A stretch of 20,239 bases of DNA from Fragilariopsis cylindrus CCMP1102 (Eukaryota > Bacillariophyta > Bacillariophyceae > Bacillariales > Bacillariaceae), in assembly GCA_900095095.1 (NCBI GenBank), contig FMBT01000719.1, positions 1 to 20,239 of the forward strand. The letters are read 5' to 3'. The notes beneath the pieces were generated by a model, which was not told the DNA's origin, made no database searches, and was given only the letters and a program-made list of their open reading frames with translations. Positions 17,301-20,239 of the stretch are shown in pieces; the stretch's first letter is position 1; the number at the start of each line of letters is the position of its first letter. The translations under genes and the position numbers were made by a program.

Positions 17301-17356
17301 AAATCCTGCTGATAATTGGATTGACAGCATCGTTAATCATTGATTCCTTAACATGA
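14330..17356 (+). CDS. Secreted two-repeat protein of unknown function, three exons (905 aa predicted)
   Basis: Exons 14330-16719, 16839-16855 and 17046-17356 join in phase to 906 codons including TGA. The first in-frame ATG (14330) gives a signal peptide (MYAFTTTYCLCYFLILLSS); a frame continues 18 codons upstream without an ATG. Next comes a very acidic stretch (residues about 45-90). Two related halves follow: repeat A (about 126-300; GGQWNFILEYP, IEIRLYDRGC, IEFCVRIS, FEINTIETIIV) and repeat B (about 605-815; IQIEIWTEGC, IALCVRTQ, FSIGQEVNYRETVVT). Each repeat has two cysteines at matching places (161/258 and 651/756), probably disulfide-bonded. Between them lie a Cys-containing middle part (319-458), a basic RQRQRNLLLRR stretch and a polyGln run. 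The C-terminus is Pro-rich and ends in a hydrophobic tail (ILLIIGLTASLIIDSLT), as in membrane- or GPI-anchored proteins. Family not recognised. Confidence 0.82.
15968..15994 (+). repeat. CAG triplet run coding polyglutamine
   Basis: Eight CAG codons and a CAA follow the basic stretch of the secreted protein, and further Gln-rich sequence continues to about 16040. The run lies in the linker between the middle part and repeat B and could vary in length between strains. Confidence 0.85.
16720..16838 (+). other. Intron 1 of the secreted-protein gene (119 nt)
   Basis: The donor is GTAAGC after AATTACAG and the acceptor is CAAAAG at 16833-16838 after a T-rich tract. The split codon is AG|G (Arg). 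The boundaries were chosen because the protein then reads NYRETVVT, which aligns with NTIETIIV of repeat A. Confidence 0.65.
16839..16855 (+). other. 17-nt microexon
   Basis: Seventeen bases (GGAAACGGTTGTGACCA) complete an Arg codon, encode ETVVT and give the first base of an Ile codon. They are flanked by a CAAAAG acceptor and a GTACGT donor. With it the three exons join in phase, and the protein reads RETVVTINLDFDGG, matching IETIIVLEDIFVINDS of repeat A. Without it, exon 1 does not join exon 3 in phase at any of the acceptors next to the conserved part. Confidence 0.6.
16856..17045 (+). other. Intron 2 of the secreted-protein gene (190 nt)
   Basis: The donor is GTACGT. The acceptor ACTATAG ends at 17045, after a long pyrimidine-rich stretch (about 16950-17010). 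The split codon A|TC encodes Ile. It contains a 5-bp microsatellite at 16871-16910 that carries several competing CAG trinucleotides. Confidence 0.6.
16871..16910 (+). repeat. Eight-unit pentanucleotide microsatellite with stepwise unit change
   Basis: The units are TTCAA twice, TTCAG twice and TGCAG four times, in that order and without interruption. It lies within the inferred intron 2. Confidence 0.9.
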
Positions 17357-18511
17357 TAAGATCAAAATGTAATCGAATAATAATACTCCCTTCTAGATTC
17401 CCTGCAGCATCGTTCATAGGGTACATCTTGTGTAGGACTCCATTGACATGTACATCGGCACAATGGCTCAATTGGTTGATGTCACAAAGTATCTTTTCAG
17501 CTTCTGTACCTAAAATTAAATGCCAAGGCAACGGTTAAAAACTCCGTGGGCAACAAATCAGTCAATCGGCAAAGCAAGAAATTCAGAAAATTTGGTCAAA
17601 AGTTTTCCGAATGATATTGCCAGAAAAGGAGGCGAGGGTTCCACCACTTTGTCTCGTCTTGATTATGTTACTTACTTTTATCGATGGATAACATTGTTGA
17701 TTGTTTTTTTCTTGCATACTTTATTTGTGTCTACAGTTTTAGACCAATATTCCGTCCAAAACAATACTGCTATAGTTGTTTCGTTCTGATATCATCGAAA
17801 TTGGTAGCCTCCAACGGGAAGACTAAGTTGCGCGATAGTGGTTGTTGTATTGATCTCTATCCCTCCTCTCCCTCTCTTATGCTGATAATTTTTCACGTGG
17901 CTGTTTAGCCGCCTCCCCCGGCATCCAGCGTGAAGAGTCTATGACTGTGCGTTAAATGTGATAGATTCATTATCGATTAATTGATTGATGATCTTCGTTC
18001 AATTCTCTGATTTTACCCCGTACACTCTCTCATAAGAATCTAAAAACGCCCCTAATAAGTTGCCCCCTAAGTACGAAATATACGTAACGTTACCTACCAC
18101 TAATTATTAGCTGTACTGCACGGAGAATTAGTGAGAGTTGAGACGACGATCATTATTTTACTCTCAATTAACGTTACCTTGCTTTTAAGACGTGAATATT
18201 TCAGGCGGAAGTAGTTGTCGACAACCAAAAGATTTTTTTGATTGGAAACATATATTGCGAAAATCCGATGAACGTCTTTAGTCTTCAACGCTACGATGGG
18301 CAACAACTTAAACAAGTACAATAATGTACTTCCTTGCATATCTACTCCACAAAAGCGACTGCTTCTTGTCCCCATATCATCTTTTTCTGAGAAGCGTGTT
18401 TAGTGCTACTTGTAGCTAGATATCCAGTGTACATTACATACCAATAATAAAAGTGCAACATCAGGATGCGTCGTGACAATAAAAACTCTAATATGATCGC
18501 TTATACCGGCA
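17357..18511. other. Intergenic region, no gene supported
   Basis: In these 1,155 bases only short open frames occur, on both strands, and none shows a recognisable motif or sustained protein-like composition. The region should hold the 3' end of the secreted-protein gene and the promoter of the gene starting at 18512. A CACGTG lies at 17894-17899 and may be chance. Confidence 0.5.
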
Positions 18512-20134
18512 ATGTTTCTTGGTATTATTAGGTATTTGTTTCTATTAATATTGGCGTCAGTCCCTTCATCATCAAATTTTGGAGTCGAAGCCGTAGAAGC
18601 AGTAGATGACGTTGTTGTTGATAACGATAATGAGTGTGTTGAATTGAACGAATTTTGGATGAGTCCATCTACAATGTAACTCTAATTTATGATGATGGAG
18701 AAGTCCAACAATGACTCGTAGTCCTGAGAATTTAACAATTGCAAATCAAATTGGTTGTCAATTTGCTGGTATCCATTCTTCATTGGGATTCGATGGTGAT
18801 GTCTTAACTAATGCGGTTACAGGCAATATCGTTCCCTATCATCATCGTCGTGCCATCCTCAAGCAATAATAAACAAGGTAACATAATTGATGGCGATTCG
18901 ATGTTTGTTGAGATTGGCTTCTTGACGGGTCTATTTCGAATTTCATTAGTGATGAATATGAATATATGCACGTACTGGGAACAGGTCGTAGTTCTGCTGG
19001 CAATGTGTCCTTTGCATTTGCATTTGATACTACATATACAGCAGTTGGTACGAACGTTGATATTAATACTACTATAAGAAATGATGATTCAACAACTGGT
19101 GATTGCATTGATGTTTCTGGTGTATGGTATTCGGATCCATATTATTTTTATCATATAGATCAACAACAAAATGCATATATTGGAGGACCATCCACTAATA
19201 TACAAAACTTTACACCAAGATAATGGTAGCTGTCATGTTACCGTAAGTAAAACCGTTTTCGGTATACATGTTAATGGTTCAAATACGCGTGATTACTACT
19301 TCGTTGGTGTTGTGGTGGGATCACAAGTTGAACTTACTGCTCCTGTTCACGGGCATGATATTAAAGCATTTGTATCTGAATCAATCATGACAATGGATGA
19401 AGTATATAGAGATGATAATGTTATAGGTGTCGCAAAAAAGAAATTCGCACGTGATACAGCTCCAAATATTCCTGAACAAAATTGTACCTCACTAGATTTA
19501 GTAAGTACATGGCAGTCAATTGATGAACCTGTTACTTACCAATCTGGTACAAGAAAATGGTGATATACTTACAGTATCTGATAATGAACTATCCTTCGAT
19601 ATTATATATCAAAGTGTTAGCGGTTGTCTTTTTGCGGGTATCAAAAATGCAACAGAAGTTTTCACTGGTGTCGTACATCCGGATGGGAAAACTGCTACTA
19701 CTGTCCAATTTTCGCCTAATAATGTAGGTATATCCAACATCAACATTAATGACAACGACAAGGGCAATATTAGTGGTATGACTGTGACTTAGCGGGTCAC
19801 GGGATCGATAGAACTGTCGGCTTTGTATCTCATGCAGAAATTTGTAAAATCGAACTCGACGAAAGGAAATGATGACAGCAATGTCAACGACAAGGATGAT
19901 ACAAGTGATGGTAATGATTCTGGTTCTATGAGTACCGAACAAGCACCATCATCCACTACCGCCGAGGGTGATTCAGCTGCATCATCGGACCACGAAGTCA
20001 TCCACGTGCTTCAATTTTATCGGTATAAGCAATCAGTATTATCGCAACTACCGTTTTCACTGTATCCTCGTTTGGATGTTGATCCATGTCAATATTGTTG
20101 TGGCTTGTTGCTGTGTCATTATATTAACCAGTAA
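18512..20134 (+). pseudogene. Broken gene for a secreted repeat protein
   Basis: An ATG at 18512 opens a signal peptide (MFLGIIRYLFLLILASVPSS). After 55 codons the frame is lost, and the protein-like sequence continues by switching frames near 18658, 18708, 18820-18870, 18918, 19217 and 19545. A TAG at 19790-19792 then interrupts a frame that otherwise stays open to 20134. Read through, there are three loosely related modules. Each has a Trp near its start, a Q-x-N-G or Q-x-G-C type turn, a glycine-rich FAGI or FVGV strand and a FDGDV or FTGVV strand, suggesting repeated beta-sheet domains. An Asp/Ser/Thr-rich stalk follows (about 19860-19990), and hydrophobic sequence lies near the end in another frame. 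A secreted or wall-associated role is inferred; the family is not recognised. Shifts go in both directions. Confidence 0.65.
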
Positions 20135-20239
20135 TATTAAGAATGTAATCGCAATAAAATCAATCTATATGCATTGAATTCAATTGGCTACTTATTCTCC
20201 GTTGATACTAGTTTGTTAAGTCATTTGTCTCCAAGACTA

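Noticed and set aside
17337..17531. Minus-strand 64-codon frame next to the 3' end of the secreted-protein gene
   Set aside because: It reads somewhat protein-like (DVHVNGVLHKMYP), but is short, has no recognisable domain and no flanking exons that I could support.
18100..18375. Minus-strand 91-codon frame in the intergenic region
   Set aside because: No motif, no signal peptide and no sign of a continuing exon; compatible with chance.

Overview
The window looks like nuclear DNA from a stramenopile alga, most probably a diatom. The reasons are a Ty1/copia element of the diatom-associated (CoDi-like) type, spliceosomal introns, and secreted or membrane proteins with very long Asn/Asp/Ser/Thr-rich linkers typical of AT-rich diatom genomes. 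The assignment is inference from protein style; no marker gene is present.

Layout. (1) 2-331: the 3' end of a surface-protein gene. (2) 795-7442, minus strand: a complete Ty1/copia retrotransposon with two identical 243-bp LTRs, TG...CA ends and a perfect 5-bp target duplication (GTAAT). Its pol frame is intact, pol sits in the -1 frame relative to gag, and gag carries one in-frame TGA. (3) 7448-10083: a segment almost free of CpG, holding a 6.5-copy tandem array with a period of about 188 bp. The array units keep a shared peptide-like frame that looks decayed by CGA-to-TGA change. The copia element sits at the left edge of this segment. (4) 10495-13614, plus strand: a phosphate:H+ symporter-like (PHS/Pht1/Pho84 type) MFS transporter gene that needs seven single-base corrections, all in the same direction, and has a damaged splice acceptor. 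A foldback element of about 300 bp fills the 5' part of its second intron. (5) 14330-17356, plus strand: an apparently intact secreted two-repeat protein (905 aa predicted) of unknown function, encoded by three exons, the middle one only 17 nt long. (6) 18512-20134, plus strand: a broken gene for another secreted repeat protein, with several frameshifts and one nonsense codon.

The window mixes surface or secretory genes in different states of decay (one intact, two broken, one partial) with a young retrotransposon, an old CpG-depleted repeat block and a foldback element. No RNA gene, CRISPR array or bacterial-type operon was seen. The items most worth a second look are the CpG desert with its decayed protein-like tandem array, the foldback element whose tip supplies a 5' splice site, and the 17-nt microexon.
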